Assembly: GCF_014208105.1 (NCBI RefSeq) | Contig: NZ_JACHMQ010000001.1 | Coordinates: 1,798,001-1,862,000 of the forward strand | Length of the DNA stretch: 64,000 nt | From: Actinomadura coerulea | GTDB lineage: Bacteria > Actinomycetota > Actinomycetes > Streptosporangiales > Streptosporangiaceae | Direction: 5' to 3' | Part shown: one piece after another, positions 49,936-58,587 of the stretch | How positions within the stretch are numbered: the stretch's first letter is position 1 | Layout: each line of letters opens with the position of its first letter | Notes under the pieces: model-generated | Database searches by the model: none | What the model was told of the DNA's origin: nothing | The model's input: only the letters and a program-made list of their open reading frames with translations | Program-made: the position numbers and the translations under genes

Positions 49936-51689
49936 CGCAGCACCTCCGCCGCGAGATCGGTCTCCGGGTCGTCCGGCACGCCGAGGTAGGCGGCGATGAC
50001 CCGCTGGTCCTCCTGGATCTCCGCCGGCGGCCCCGCCGCGATCGTCCGCCCGTGCTCCAGCACCGTCACCCGGTCGGAGACCGACATGACCAGCGCGACG
50101 TCGTGCTCGATCAGCACCACGGCGGCGCCGAGCGCGCCGATGCGGGAGATCAGTCCCATCAGCGCCCGCTTCTCGGTCGGGTTCGCGCCCGCGGCGGGCT
50201 CGTCCAGCAGCAGGACGCGGGGGTCGCCCGCGAGGGCCCGCGCGATCTCCAGCCGGCGCCGGTCGCCGTAGGCGAGCCCGCCCGCCGTGCGGTCGGCGGC
50301 CTCCAGCAGCCCGACGAAGTCCAGGCAGCGGCGGACGGCGTCGAGGTCGGCGCGCGACAGCGGCCGCAGTAGGGCCCGGTCGCGGGCGAACCGGCCGATC
50401 AGCACGTTCTCGGCGACGGTCATCTCCTCGAACAGCCGGATGCTCTGGAAGGTGCGCGCGAGGCCGGCGGCGGCGACCCGGTGCGGGGCGAGGCCCCGCA
50501 CGTTCCGCCCGGCGAGCACGACCGTCCCGGCCGACGGCGCGATCATCCCGGTGACGCAGTTGAACGCGGTGGTCTTGCCCGCGCCGTTCGGGCCGATCAC
50601 GCTGACGACCTGCCCGGCGTCCGCGCGCAGGGCGAGCCCCTCCACGGCCGTGACGCCGCCGAAGCGCCGGGTCAGGCCGTCCACCTCCAGCAGCGTGCCC
50701 CGCTCGGCCGGGGGCCCGGGCGCGGGTCCCGCCTCCGCCGGGAGCCGCAGGCGGCGCGGCCGGTACGGCCACACGCCCTGCGGCCGCAGGAGGACGATGG
50801 CGATGAGCAGCAGCGCGAAGAACAGCCCCCGGTACTCCTGCACGGTCCGCAGCGCCTCCGGCAGCGCGACGATCACCACGGCGCCGACCACGACGCCGGG
50901 CCGGCTGCCCATCCCGCCGATGATCACCACGAGCAGGATCATCAGCGAGGTCAGGAACGTGAAGCTGGAGGGGTCCACGGTGCCGAGCTGCGCGGCGTTG
51001 AGCGGGCCGGCGACGGCCCCGGTCATCGCCCCGAGCACGTACGCCAGCAGCTTCACCCGCCGCGCCGGGACGCCGACCGCCTCGGCGGCGGTGTCGTCGG
51101 CCCGGACGGCGCGCCACGCGTAGGCGAGCCGCGACCGGGCCAGCAGCGCCGTCGCGGCCAGCACGACGGCGAAGAACGCGAGCGCGAGGTGGAAGAAGTC
51201 CCTCGGCGTGACGATCTCGCGGCCGCCGACCGTCACCGGGGGGATCCCGGTCAGCCCGTTCGGGCCGCCGGTGACCTCCAGGTTGATCACCGTGATCCGG
51301 ATGATCTCCCCGAAGCCGAGCGTGACGATCGCGAGGTAGTCGCTGCGCAGCCGCAGCGTCGGGTACCCGATCACCGCCCCGGCCGCCGCCGCGGCGGCGA
51401 CCGCGACCGGCAGCGTCGCCCAGAAGTCCCAGTGCAGCTTCAGCGTCAGCAGCCCGGAGGCGTACGCGCCGATCGCGAAGAAGGCGGCGAACCCGAGATC
51501 GAGCAGGCCCGCGTACCCGACGACGATGTTGATCCCGAGCCCGAGGATCGCGTAGACGAGGATCGTCCCGGCGACGGTCAGCGCGTAGTCGTCCAGGGTC
51601 TGCCCGGCGGCCAGCGCCAGCGCGACCAGCAGCGGCCAGCCGCCGTACCGGACGGCCGCCTCCCCGCCCGCGGGCCGCGGCGCCCTCAC
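49932..51689 (-). CDS. Branched-chain amino-acid ABC transporter, LivM permease fused to LivG ATPase
   Basis: A 585-residue single polypeptide. Residues 1-315 are the LivM permease (ILGLGINIVVGYAGLLDLGFAAFFAIGAYASGLL; LRSDYLAIVTLGFGEIIRI; VTGGPNGLTGIP; IIGGMGSRPGVVVGAVVIVALPEALR). After a proline-rich linker (EAGPAPGPPAERG, about 333-345) comes the LivG ATPase: Walker A GPNGAGKTTAFNCVTG, ARTFQSIRLFEEMTVAENVLIG, GLAYGDRRRLEIARALAGDPRVLLLDEPAAGANPTE and LIEHDVALVMSVSDRV. GTG 51689 overlaps the livH stop (GTGA). M-G fusions occur in some actinobacteria and proteobacteria; fusion fixes one permease-ATPase pairing. LivF supplies the second ATPase. Confidence 0.9.
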   Translation of the reverse strand: MRAPRPAGGEAAVRYGGWPLLVALALAAGQTLDDYALTVAGTILVYAILGLGINIVVGYAGLLDLGFAAFFAIGAYASGLLTLKLHWDFWATLPVAVAAAAAAGAVIGYPTLRLRSDYLAIVTLGFGEIIRITVINLEVTGGPNGLTGIPPVTVGGREIVTPRDFFHLALAFFAVVLAATALLARSRLAYAWRAVRADDTAAEAVGVPARRVKLLAYVLGAMTGAVAGPLNAAQLGTVDPSSFTFLTSLMILLVVIIGGMGSRPGVVVGAVVIVALPEALRTVQEYRGLFFALLLIAIVLLRPQGVWPYRPRRLRLPAEAGPAPGPPAERGTLLEVDGLTRRFGGVTAVEGLALRADAGQVVSVIGPNGAGKTTAFNCVTGMIAPSAGTVVLAGRNVRGLAPHRVAAAGLARTFQSIRLFEEMTVAENVLIGRFARDRALLRPLSRADLDAVRRCLDFVGLLEAADRTAGGLAYGDRRRLEIARALAGDPRVLLLDEPAAGANPTEKRALMGLISRIGALGAAVVLIEHDVALVMSVSDRVTVLEHGRTIAAGPPAEIQEDQRVIAAYLGVPDDPETDLAAEVLR

Positions 51690-52585
51690 GCCCGCTCCAC
51701 GACGCGCTCGCCGAACAGGCCGGTGGGTCTCAGCGCCAGCACCGCGATCAGCAGGCCGAAGATGACGACGTCCGTCCAGCGGGACGAGACGTACCCGGCC
51801 GAGAACGACTGCACGAGGCCGATGCACACGCCCGCGGCCATCGTCCCCGGCAGGTTGCCGATGCCGCCGAGCACCGCGGCGGTGAACGCGCGCAGCCCGA
51901 TGAGGAAGCCCATGCCGAAGCTGATCTGCACGTAGTACAGCCCGTACATGACGCCGGCCGCGCCCGCGAGCAGCGACCCGATGAAGAACGTCGCCAGGAT
52001 CAGCCGCTCCACGTCGATCCCCTGGAGCCGGGCCGCGTCGCGGTCCATCGCCAGCGCGCGCATCGCGGTCCCCGTCACGGTGCGGGTGACGAACAGCCAC
52101 AGCGCCGCCATCAGCGCCACCGACAGCACGACCAGGACGAGCTGCCCCCAGGTGACCTGGACGGCGCCGCTGAGGATCCGGCCGCCGTCCAGGGCGTGCG
52201 GGTAGGACTCGAACCGGGCGTCGGTGAGGACCTTGACGCCCTCCTCCAGCGCCAGCGACACCCCGATGGCGGCGATCAGCAGCGCCAGGCGCGGCGACGA
52301 CAGCAGCGGCACGTAGGCGGCCCTGGCGATGCCGGTGCCGACGAGGCCGGTGGTCAGGGCGCCGACCACGACGGCGGCGAGGACGGCGGGCAGCGCCATC
52401 CCGCCGGTCGAGCCGAGCACGGTCAGCGTGCCGAACCCGGCGAACGCGCCGATCATGAACACGTCGCCGTGCGCGAAGTTGATCAGGCGCACCACCCCGT
52501 AGATCATCGAGTAGCCCAGCGCGATCAGCGCGAGGAAGGCCCCGATCGTCAGGCCGTTCACGAGGTACTGGACGAATTCGCTCAT
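51686..52585 (-). CDS. livH: Branched-chain amino-acid ABC transporter permease LivH
   Basis: A 299-residue membrane protein with about eight transmembrane segments. The LivH signature NGLTIGAFLALIALGYSMIYGVVRLINFAHGDVFMIGAFAG is at residues 10-50, RALAMDRDAARLQGIDVERLILATFFIGSLLAGAAGVMYG near 180, and GLRAFTAAVLGGIGNLPGTMAAGVCIG near 225. ATG 52585 lies 11 bases after the binding-protein gene. It forms the membrane channel with the LivM half of the next gene. Confidence 0.93.
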   Translation of the reverse strand: MSEFVQYLVNGLTIGAFLALIALGYSMIYGVVRLINFAHGDVFMIGAFAGFGTLTVLGSTGGMALPAVLAAVVVGALTTGLVGTGIARAAYVPLLSSPRLALLIAAIGVSLALEEGVKVLTDARFESYPHALDGGRILSGAVQVTWGQLVLVVLSVALMAALWLFVTRTVTGTAMRALAMDRDAARLQGIDVERLILATFFIGSLLAGAAGVMYGLYYVQISFGMGFLIGLRAFTAAVLGGIGNLPGTMAAGVCIGLVQSFSAGYVSSRWTDVVIFGLLIAVLALRPTGLFGERVVERA

Positions 52586-52596
52586 CGGGCCCCTGA

Positions 52597-53802
52597 TCAG
52601 GAGGTCTTGGCGTCCACCCAGGTGGCGCCGCTCTCGTCGAGCTTCTTGTAGGCGGTGAACGCGCCGCCCTGGACCTGGACGGTGATGTAGAGGGGGTCGG
52701 TCCGGTCGCCCTTGGCGTCGAAGGTGATCGGCCCGGTGATGCCCGGGAAGTCCTTGATCTTGTGGAGGGCCTCGGTGATCGCGGCGCCCCGGGTGGACCC
52801 GGCGTCGTCGATCGCCTTCGCGACGACCTTCACCGCGTCGTACTCGTACACCGAGAACGGCCCCGGATCGGCGTTGTTCGCGGCCTTGTACGCGGAGACG
52901 AACTTCGCGGCGGCCGGCAGGTCCTTGGCCAGTGGCGCGGTGGTGGCGATGTAGCCGCCGGCCGCCGGGCCCGCGGTCTTCAGCACGGTGGAGTCGGTCG
53001 TGGCGTCCCCGCCCATGAGCGCGAACCTCAGCCCGAGCTGCCTGCGCTGCTTCATCAGCAGGCCCGCCTCGGCGAAGTAGCCGGTGAAGTACAGCACGTC
53101 CGGCCGCGTCGAGGCGATCTTGGTGAGGACGGGACCGTAGTCGGACTGGCCGGGCTGCAGCGCGTTCTCGTAGACGACCTGACCGCCCGCCTGCCGCGCC
53201 GAGTTCGCCGCCGCGTCCGCGAGCCCCTTGGCGTAGGTGGTGTTGTCGTGCAGCAGCGCGATCCGCTTCGCGCCGAGCGGCCCGGTCATGAACTTCGCCG
53301 CGACCAGGCCCTGGTTGTCATCGCGCCCGCAGGTGCGGAACACCTTGCCCTTGCCGCCGTCGGTGAGGGAGGGGTTGGTGGAGGCGTCCATCACGAACGG
53401 GACGCCGCGCCTGCCGTAGATCGGGATCGCGGGCACCGCCGCGCCCGAGCAGTACCCGCCGGCGACCGCGACGACCCCGCTGTTGAGGAGCTTCTGCGCG
53501 GCCTGCGCGCCCTGCTGGGCGCTGCACTGGTCGTCGGCCTCCACGATCTGGACCTTGCGGCCGTCCACCCCGCCGGCCTTGTTGATCTCGTCGGCGGCGA
53601 CCTTGGCCGCGGCGAGGATGTCCTGCCCCGCCGAGGCCGAGTCGCCGCTCAGCGGCGCCGGGACACCGATCCTGATGGCGCCCGAGCCGCCGGAGCCGCC
53701 CGACCCGCAGGCCGCGGCGAGCGGGACGAGCAGCAGGCCGGCGCCCGCCGCGGTGAGAGTCCGGAACCGGCGTCCGCGGTCCCGCGGGGTCAGTGGGGTC
53801 AT
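52597..53802 (-). CDS. livK: Branched-chain amino-acid ABC transporter substrate-binding lipoprotein
   Basis: A 401-residue LivK-type binding protein. A lipoprotein signal peptide (TLTAAGAGLLLVPLAAACGSGG; lipobox LAAAC near 31) anchors it outside the membrane. IRIGVPAPLSGDSASAGQDILAAAKVAADEINKAGGVDGRKVQIVEADDQCSAQQGAQAAQKLL is the family opening, and VAVAGGYCSGAAVPAIPIYGRRGVPFVMDAST and FTGYFAEAGLLMKQRRQLGL line the ligand site. It is the first gene of the operon; ATG 53802 is preceded by GGAG at a slightly long spacing. The neighbouring dehydrogenases suggest branched-chain or related amino acids as ligands. Confidence 0.93.
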   Translation of the reverse strand: MTPLTPRDRGRRFRTLTAAGAGLLLVPLAAACGSGGSGGSGAIRIGVPAPLSGDSASAGQDILAAAKVAADEINKAGGVDGRKVQIVEADDQCSAQQGAQAAQKLLNSGVVAVAGGYCSGAAVPAIPIYGRRGVPFVMDASTNPSLTDGGKGKVFRTCGRDDNQGLVAAKFMTGPLGAKRIALLHDNTTYAKGLADAAANSARQAGGQVVYENALQPGQSDYGPVLTKIASTRPDVLYFTGYFAEAGLLMKQRRQLGLRFALMGGDATTDSTVLKTAGPAAGGYIATTAPLAKDLPAAAKFVSAYKAANNADPGPFSVYEYDAVKVVAKAIDDAGSTRGAAITEALHKIKDFPGITGPITFDAKGDRTDPLYITVQVQGGAFTAYKKLDESGATWVDAKTS

Positions 53803-53893
53803 CGGGGGCTCTCCGTCGCTCGTGGCCGGCAGGTCCTCGTGGTCCGGATGGTGAAAGCGTGAGACGTCCGGGCACGGGCGTCGAGACGGCCAA

Positions 53894-53909
53894 GCATGCG
53901 ATCTCATGC
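53894..53909. promoter_or_regulatory. Imperfect palindrome upstream of the liv operon
   Basis: GCATG-CGATCT-CATGC forms a 16-base inverted repeat in the 271-base gap between livK and the XRE-cupin gene, about 90 bases upstream of livK. It could be an operator of the transporter operon. The rest of the gap shows nothing clear apart from the operator at 54026. Confidence 0.35.
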
Positions 53910-54025
53910 ACTGATCGGTAAGCACCGCTTGCCCTTTCGCCACTCGACAGCGCGGCGGCGGCGTGGAAAGGCTCTCCCCCTGGCCGATGGAGCGCTGACC
54001 CCTCCGGCCCGCCGAGTACACTGGC

Positions 54026-54043
54026 CGTTCGATAGAGCGAACG
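54026..54043. promoter_or_regulatory. Operator copy 1 (CGTTCG-N6-CGAACG) before the XRE-cupin regulator
   Basis: CGTTCG, spacer ATAGAG, CGAACG. The half-sites and spacer length are identical to the copy at 54741-54758. It ends 30 bases before the regulator's GTG, suggesting autoregulation. Confidence 0.75.
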
Positions 54044-54073
54044 TGAGCGGGCGAGCGGACGAGGAGCGGGAGC

Positions 54074-54685
54074 GTGGGCGCGTCAGGGGAATCGGTGCGG
54101 GACGTGCTGGCCGGCAACCTGCGCCGCGCGCGGCTGGAGCTCGGCCTGTCGCTGTCGGAGCTGTCCCGCCGCTCCAAGATCGGCAAGGCGACGCTGTCCC
54201 AGCTGGAGGCGGGCGCCGGGAACCCGACGATCGAGACCGTGTTCAGCCTGTCGCGCGCGCTGGAGGTCCCCATCTCCGACCTGCTCGACCACCAGGAGCC
54301 GTCCGGGCTCACGGTGGTGCGGGCGGCGGAGGTGGAGGTGCTGAGCGGGCAGGGCGTGGATCTGCGGCCGCTGCGCGGGATCGAGTCCGGCGGCGCCATG
54401 TTCGAGGTGTACGACCAGCAGGTCAGGGCCGGGCGCCGGCAGGACTCGCTCGGCCACGTGGGGATGGAGCACACGATCGTGCAGTCCGGGCGCCTCGCCG
54501 TTCGGGTGGACGACCGGGACGTCGAGCTCGGGCCGGGCGACTACGTCGGCTTCGACGCGCGCCTGCCGCACCGCTACACCGCCGTCGACGGGCCCGTCCG
54601 GTCCGTCCTGCTGCTGCAGTACAGCGCTGACCAGCGGCTTCACGCCTCGCCCGGAACTCCGTCCCATCTGGTGGAAACTCCCTGA
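54074..54685 (+). CDS. XRE-family regulator with C-terminal cupin domain
   Basis: A 203-residue regulator. The helix-turn-helix is at about residues 10-70 (VLAGNLRRARLELGLSLSELSRRSKIGKATLSQLEAGAGNPTIETVFSLSRALEVPISDLL). The cupin domain is at about 115-185 (HTIVQSGRLAVRVDDRDVELGPGDYVGFDARLPHRYTAVDGPVRSVLLLQY), which would bind a small effector. GTG 54074 has GAGGAGCGGGAG upstream. Identical inverted repeats before this gene and before the hydroxyproline operon make it the likely local regulator of that operon. Confidence 0.9.
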   Translation: MGASGESVRDVLAGNLRRARLELGLSLSELSRRSKIGKATLSQLEAGAGNPTIETVFSLSRALEVPISDLLDHQEPSGLTVVRAAEVEVLSGQGVDLRPLRGIESGGAMFEVYDQQVRAGRRQDSLGHVGMEHTIVQSGRLAVRVDDRDVELGPGDYVGFDARLPHRYTAVDGPVRSVLLLQYSADQRLHASPGTPSHLVETP

Positions 54686-54740
54686 AACCGGGGCCGCCCG
54701 CGCGTTGACATCGCGCGAGGGACGCGCCTACTCTCGGAAT

Positions 54741-54758
54741 CGTTCGGTTTAACGAACG
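54741..54758. promoter_or_regulatory. Operator copy 2 (CGTTCG-N6-CGAACG) before the hydroxyproline operon
   Basis: CGTTCG, spacer GTTTAA, CGAACG, ending 16 bases before the first structural gene's ATG. It is the same half-site pair and spacing as at 54026-54043, so one protein should bind both. Confidence 0.78.
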
Positions 54759-54774
54759 GCAAACGGGAGGGTCG

Positions 54775-55935
54775 ATGACGCGGGTCGTGGTGCTGGGCGC
54801 CGGGATCATCGGCGCGGCCTGCGCCCGCGAGCTGGCCCTGGCGGGATGCGCGGTCATCGTCGCCGACCGGGGCGGCCCCGCCGCCGGGACCACCGCCCAC
54901 GGCGAGGGCAACATCCTGCTCTCCGACAAGGGGCCGGGCCCGGAGCTCGAACTCGCGCGGCTGTCGCGCGAGCTGTGGCCCGCCATCCTGGACGGCGACC
55001 CGAACGCCGGCGGCGTCGAGTGGGACGCCAAGGGCGGCATCGTCGTCGCCACCACCGCCGCGGGCGCCGATGCGCTGACGGAGTTCGCCGGCGCCCAGCG
55101 CGAGGCCGGGATCGCCGCCGAGGACCTGGACGCCGCCGCCCTCGCCGCCGCCGAACCCCACCTGACGCGCGACTTCGCCAAGGCCGTCCACTACCCCGAG
55201 GACGCGCAGGTCCAGCCCGCCGGTGCCGCCGTCGCCCTGCTGGCCGCCGCCGTGCGCGCCGGAGCCGTCCTGCGCACCGGATGCGAGGTCCTCGGCGCGG
55301 TCCGGCGCGGCGGCCGCGTCACCGGCGTCCGCACCTCCGGCGGCACGATCGGGGCCGACGCCGTCGTCAACGCGGCCGGGCCCTGGGCGGGTGAGGTCGC
55401 CGCACGGCTCGGCGTCCGGCTCGGCGTCCGGCCCCGCCGAGGCGAGGTCCTGGTGACCGCGCCGATGCCGCCGACGGTCTTCCACAAGGTCTACGACGCC
55501 GACTACGTGGCCGCGGTCGGCAGCGGCGCCGGAGACCTCCAGGCGTCCGCCGTCGTCGAGTCCACCCGGGCCGGGACGATCCTCCTCGGCTCCTCGCGCC
55601 GCCGGGTCGGGTTCGACGACCGGATCCGCCCCGAGGTGCTGTCGGTCATCGCCGCCAAGGCGCTGCGGCTGTTCCCGTCCCTGGCCGGGGTGCCGGTGAT
55701 GCGCGCCTACGGGGGGTTCCGCCCGTACGTCGACGACCACCTGCCCGTCATCGGCGCCGATCCGCACCTGGAGGGCCTGTGGCACGCCACCGGGCACGAG
55801 GGCGCCGGGATCGGCCTGTCCGCCGGGACGGCCGCCGTCCTGCGCGACCTCATGCTCGGCCGCGCCCCCGCGATCGACGCGGCGCCGTTCCGCGCGGACC
55901 GGCCCGCCGCCCAGTGCGAAGGAGAGACACGATGA
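54775..55935 (+). CDS. D-hydroxyproline dehydrogenase, FAD subunit (DAO family)
   Basis: A 386-residue FAD oxidoreductase. The N-terminal motif VVVLGAGIIGAACARELALAG (about 4-24), AGTTAHGEGNILLSDKGPGPELELARLSRELW, and the C-terminal FAD block MRAYGGFRPYVDDHLPVIGADPHLEGLWHATGHEGAGIGLSAGTAAVL match the DAO-type subunit of hydroxyproline/nicotine-type hetero-oligomeric dehydrogenases (HcnB/LhpB-like). It oxidises cis-4-hydroxy-D-proline to 1-pyrroline-4-hydroxy-2-carboxylate. The ATGA overlap with the next small iron-sulfur gene supports a multi-subunit enzyme. ATG 54775 follows GGGAGG. Confidence 0.87.
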   Translation: MTRVVVLGAGIIGAACARELALAGCAVIVADRGGPAAGTTAHGEGNILLSDKGPGPELELARLSRELWPAILDGDPNAGGVEWDAKGGIVVATTAAGADALTEFAGAQREAGIAAEDLDAAALAAAEPHLTRDFAKAVHYPEDAQVQPAGAAVALLAAAVRAGAVLRTGCEVLGAVRRGGRVTGVRTSGGTIGADAVVNAAGPWAGEVAARLGVRLGVRPRRGEVLVTAPMPPTVFHKVYDADYVAAVGSGAGDLQASAVVESTRAGTILLGSSRRRVGFDDRIRPEVLSVIAAKALRLFPSLAGVPVMRAYGGFRPYVDDHLPVIGADPHLEGLWHATGHEGAGIGLSAGTAAVLRDLMLGRAPAIDAAPFRADRPAAQCEGETR

Positions 55936-56240
55936 GCGCGCGACTCGTCCCCGCGGGCGCCGACCGGACCGGCCGCCGCCCCGACGTCCCGCTGCGGATC
56001 ACCGTGGACGGCGAGCCCGTCGACGGCGTCGACGGCCAGACCATCGCCGGGGTGCTGCTGGCGGCGGGCCGCCGCACCTGGCGGCGCGGGCCCTCCGGCG
56101 CGCCGCGCGGCGTGTTCTGCGGGATCGGCGCCTGCTTCGACTGCCTCCTCACCGTCAACGGCGTCCGCGACGTGCGGGCGTGCCGCCGCCGCGCCCGCGA
56201 CGGCGACGCCGTCGCCACCCAGTCCCGGGAGGCCCGGTGA
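55932..56240 (+). CDS. [2Fe-2S] ferredoxin-like subunit of D-hydroxyproline dehydrogenase
   Basis: A 102-residue protein with a 2Fe-2S fold: RITVDGEPVDGVDGQTIAGVLLAAGRRTWRR, then CGIGACFDCLLTVNGVRDVRAC giving the CxxxxCxxC-x-C cluster ligands (cysteines at about 61, 66, 69 and 81). It links the two flavin subunits, accepting electrons from the DAO subunit. It overlaps both neighbours by four bases (ATGA before, GTGA after), as expected for subunits made in equal amounts. Confidence 0.9.
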   Translation: MSARLVPAGADRTGRRPDVPLRITVDGEPVDGVDGQTIAGVLLAAGRRTWRRGPSGAPRGVFCGIGACFDCLLTVNGVRDVRACRRRARDGDAVATQSREAR

Positions 56241-57661
56241 GCCGGCACGTCGTGGTCGTCGGCGCCGGGCCGGCGGGGCTCGGCGCGGCGGCGGGCGCCC
56301 TGCGCGCCGGGGCGCGGGTCACGCTGCTCGACGCGGCCGAGGAGCCCGGCGGCCAGTACCACCGGATGCCGCCCGCCGCCTTCGGCGCCGCCCGCCCCGG
56401 CCGCCTGCACCACGGGTGGAGCGGCTTCGAGCGGCTGCGCGACCGCGTGCTCGGCCATTCGCGCTGCGACTGGTGGCCCGAGAGCGCCGTCTGGTCCGTC
56501 GACCGCGCCGAACAGGGGCCGCCGCACGTCCACGTGCTGCGAGGCGAGGCCGACGGCGCCGGACGGGAACGGCACGTTCTGCGCCCGGACGCGCTGGTGC
56601 TGGCGCCCGGCGCCCACGACCGCGTCCTGCCCTTCCCGGGCTGGGACCTGCCCGGCGTCCACACCGCCGGGGCGGCGCAGGCGCTGGCGAAGGGCGAGCG
56701 CCTGCTGATCGGCGACCCCGTCCTGATCGCCGGCTCTGGACCGTTCCTGCTCCCCGTCGCCGCGTCGCTGATCGAGGCCGGCGGCACCGTCCTCGCGGTG
56801 CTGGAGGCCAACCCCGCCGCCACCGTGGCGCGCGGCTGGGCCGCGCGCCCGTGGGAGCTGGCGCCGCAGGCGGGCAAGGCCGGGGAGCTGGCGGGGTACG
56901 CGGCGCTGCTGGCCCGGCACCGCGTCCCGTACCGGACGGGCCGCGCCGTGATCGAGGCCCGGGGCGACGGGCGCGTCGAAGAGGCGGTCACGGCGCGGCT
57001 CCGCCACGACTGGTCGGTCGTGCCCGGAACCGAGCGCACCGTCGCGGTGGACGCGCTCTGCGTCACCCACGGCTTCAGCCCCCAGCTCGAACTGCCCGTC
57101 GCCGCGGGCTGCCGGCTGCGCGGCGGCGCCTTCACCGAGGTCGACGGGCACCAGCGCACCAGCGTCCCCGGCGTCTACGCGGCCGGCGAGATCACCGGCA
57201 TCGCCGGGGCGCCCGCCGCCCGCACCGAGGGGCTGCTCGCCGGCTGGGCCGCCGGGGGAGGGGACCCCGGCGACCGCGCGGCCGCCGCCCTGCGCCGGCG
57301 CCGCGACCGGGGGCGCGCGTTCGCCGACCGGCTCGCCGCCGCGCACCCCGTCGGCGCCGCGTGGCCCGGCTGGCTGCGCCCCGACACGATCGTCTGCCGG
57401 TGCGAGGAGACCGCCTACGGGACCCTCCTGCGCGCCGCGGACGGCGAGGCCGCCGGCTCCGCCCGCGCCGTCAGGCTCGGCACCCGCGCCGGCCTCGGCC
57501 CCTGCCAGGCCCGCGTCTGCGGCCCCACGGTCGCCGAACTGCTCCGCGACCGGGCGGCCGGGGGCGACCCCCACCGCCGGCCCGTCGCCCAGCCCATCCG
57601 GCTCGGCGAGCTCGCGAACCCTCCAGTTGACACACCCGACAAGAAAGAGAGCGCCCGATGA
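56237..57661 (+). CDS. NAD(P)/FAD-dependent oxidoreductase subunit of D-hydroxyproline dehydrogenase
   Basis: A 474-residue protein. VVVVGAGPAGLGAAAGALRAGARVTLLDAAEEPGGQYHRMP is the FAD motif (about 4-44), LIAGSGPFLLPVAASLIEAGGTVLAVLEA the NAD(P) motif (about 168), VYAAGEITGIAGAPAARTEG the second FAD contact. The C-terminal part has VCRCEETAYGTLL and GPCQARVCGPTVAELL, a BFD-like [2Fe-2S] site. It is the electron-outlet (HcnA-type) subunit. The stop overlaps the next start (ATGA at 57658). Confidence 0.88.
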   Translation: MSRHVVVVGAGPAGLGAAAGALRAGARVTLLDAAEEPGGQYHRMPPAAFGAARPGRLHHGWSGFERLRDRVLGHSRCDWWPESAVWSVDRAEQGPPHVHVLRGEADGAGRERHVLRPDALVLAPGAHDRVLPFPGWDLPGVHTAGAAQALAKGERLLIGDPVLIAGSGPFLLPVAASLIEAGGTVLAVLEANPAATVARGWAARPWELAPQAGKAGELAGYAALLARHRVPYRTGRAVIEARGDGRVEEAVTARLRHDWSVVPGTERTVAVDALCVTHGFSPQLELPVAAGCRLRGGAFTEVDGHQRTSVPGVYAAGEITGIAGAPAARTEGLLAGWAAGGGDPGDRAAAALRRRRDRGRAFADRLAAAHPVGAAWPGWLRPDTIVCRCEETAYGTLLRAADGEAAGSARAVRLGTRAGLGPCQARVCGPTVAELLRDRAAGGDPHRRPVAQPIRLGELANPPVDTPDKKESAR

Positions 57662-58587
57662 GCGACAGCAAGCTCCAGAGCCTCGGCGGCGTCATCGTGG
57701 CGACGGCCCTGCCCTACCGCGAGGACGCCGCCGCCCCCGCCGGGCTCGCCGTCGACCACGACCGCTACGCCGAGCACTGCCGCTGGCTCGTCGACAGCGG
57801 CTGCCGCGGCGTCGGCCCGAACGGCTCCCTCGGCGAGTACTCCTCGCTGACCGACGACGAGCGCCGCCGCGTCGCCCGCACCGCGGTGGAGGCGGTCGGC
57901 CGGGACGGCGTCGTCGTGGTCGGCGTGCACGGCCCCGGCTCCCACCAGGCCCGGCACTGGGCGCAGATCGCCGCCGAGGACGGCGCCGACGGCGTGCTGT
58001 GCCTGCCGCCCACGATGTACCGGGCCAACCGCGGCGAGATCATCGCGCACTTCGAGGCCGTCGCGTCCGTCGGCCTGCCGGTCATGGTCTACAACAACCC
58101 CATCGACACCAAGGTCGACCTCACCCCGGACCTGCTCGCCGAGATCGCCCAGATCGACGGCGTCGTGGCGGTCAAGGAGTTCTCCGGCGACGTCCGCCGC
58201 GTCCTGGAGATCCGGGAGAGGGCCCCGGGCCTGGAGGTCGTCGCCGGCGCCGACGACGTCACCCTCGAGGCGCTGCTGATGGGCGCGACCGGATGGTTCG
58301 CGGGCTTCCCCAACGTCTTCCCGGCCGAGTCGGCGCTGCTGTACGAGCTGGCCACCGCCGGGAAGCTGGAGGAGGCCCGCGCCCTGTACGAGCCGCTCGT
58401 CGCCGCGTTCCGCTGGGACTCGCGCACCGAGTTCGTCCAGGCGATCAAGCTCGGTATGGAGCAGGTCGGCCGGTACGGCGGCCCCTGCCGCCCGCCGCGC
58501 GGCCCGCTCGTGCCCGGGCACCGCGCCGCCGTCACCGCCGACATGGACCGCGCGATCGAGGCCCTCGCGCGGCGGCGGGCCGCCTGA
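57658..58587 (+). CDS. 1-pyrroline-4-hydroxy-2-carboxylate deaminase (DapA/NAL family)
   Basis: A 309-residue TIM-barrel lyase of the dihydrodipicolinate synthase family. GGVIVATALPYREDA, GVGPNGSLGEYSSLTDDER, the tyrosine in LPVMVYNNPIDTKVDL (about 141) and the Schiff-base lysine in VVAVKEFSGDVRRVLEIR (about 169) are visible. In this operon it should deaminate the pyrroline product of the dehydrogenase to 2-oxoglutarate semialdehyde (LhpC role). Synthase activity for lysine is unlikely given the context. Its stop shares a base with the next start (TGATG). Confidence 0.87.
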   Translation: MSDSKLQSLGGVIVATALPYREDAAAPAGLAVDHDRYAEHCRWLVDSGCRGVGPNGSLGEYSSLTDDERRRVARTAVEAVGRDGVVVVGVHGPGSHQARHWAQIAAEDGADGVLCLPPTMYRANRGEIIAHFEAVASVGLPVMVYNNPIDTKVDLTPDLLAEIAQIDGVVAVKEFSGDVRRVLEIRERAPGLEVVAGADDVTLEALLMGATGWFAGFPNVFPAESALLYELATAGKLEEARALYEPLVAAFRWDSRTEFVQAIKLGMEQVGRYGGPCRPPRGPLVPGHRAAVTADMDRAIEALARRRAA

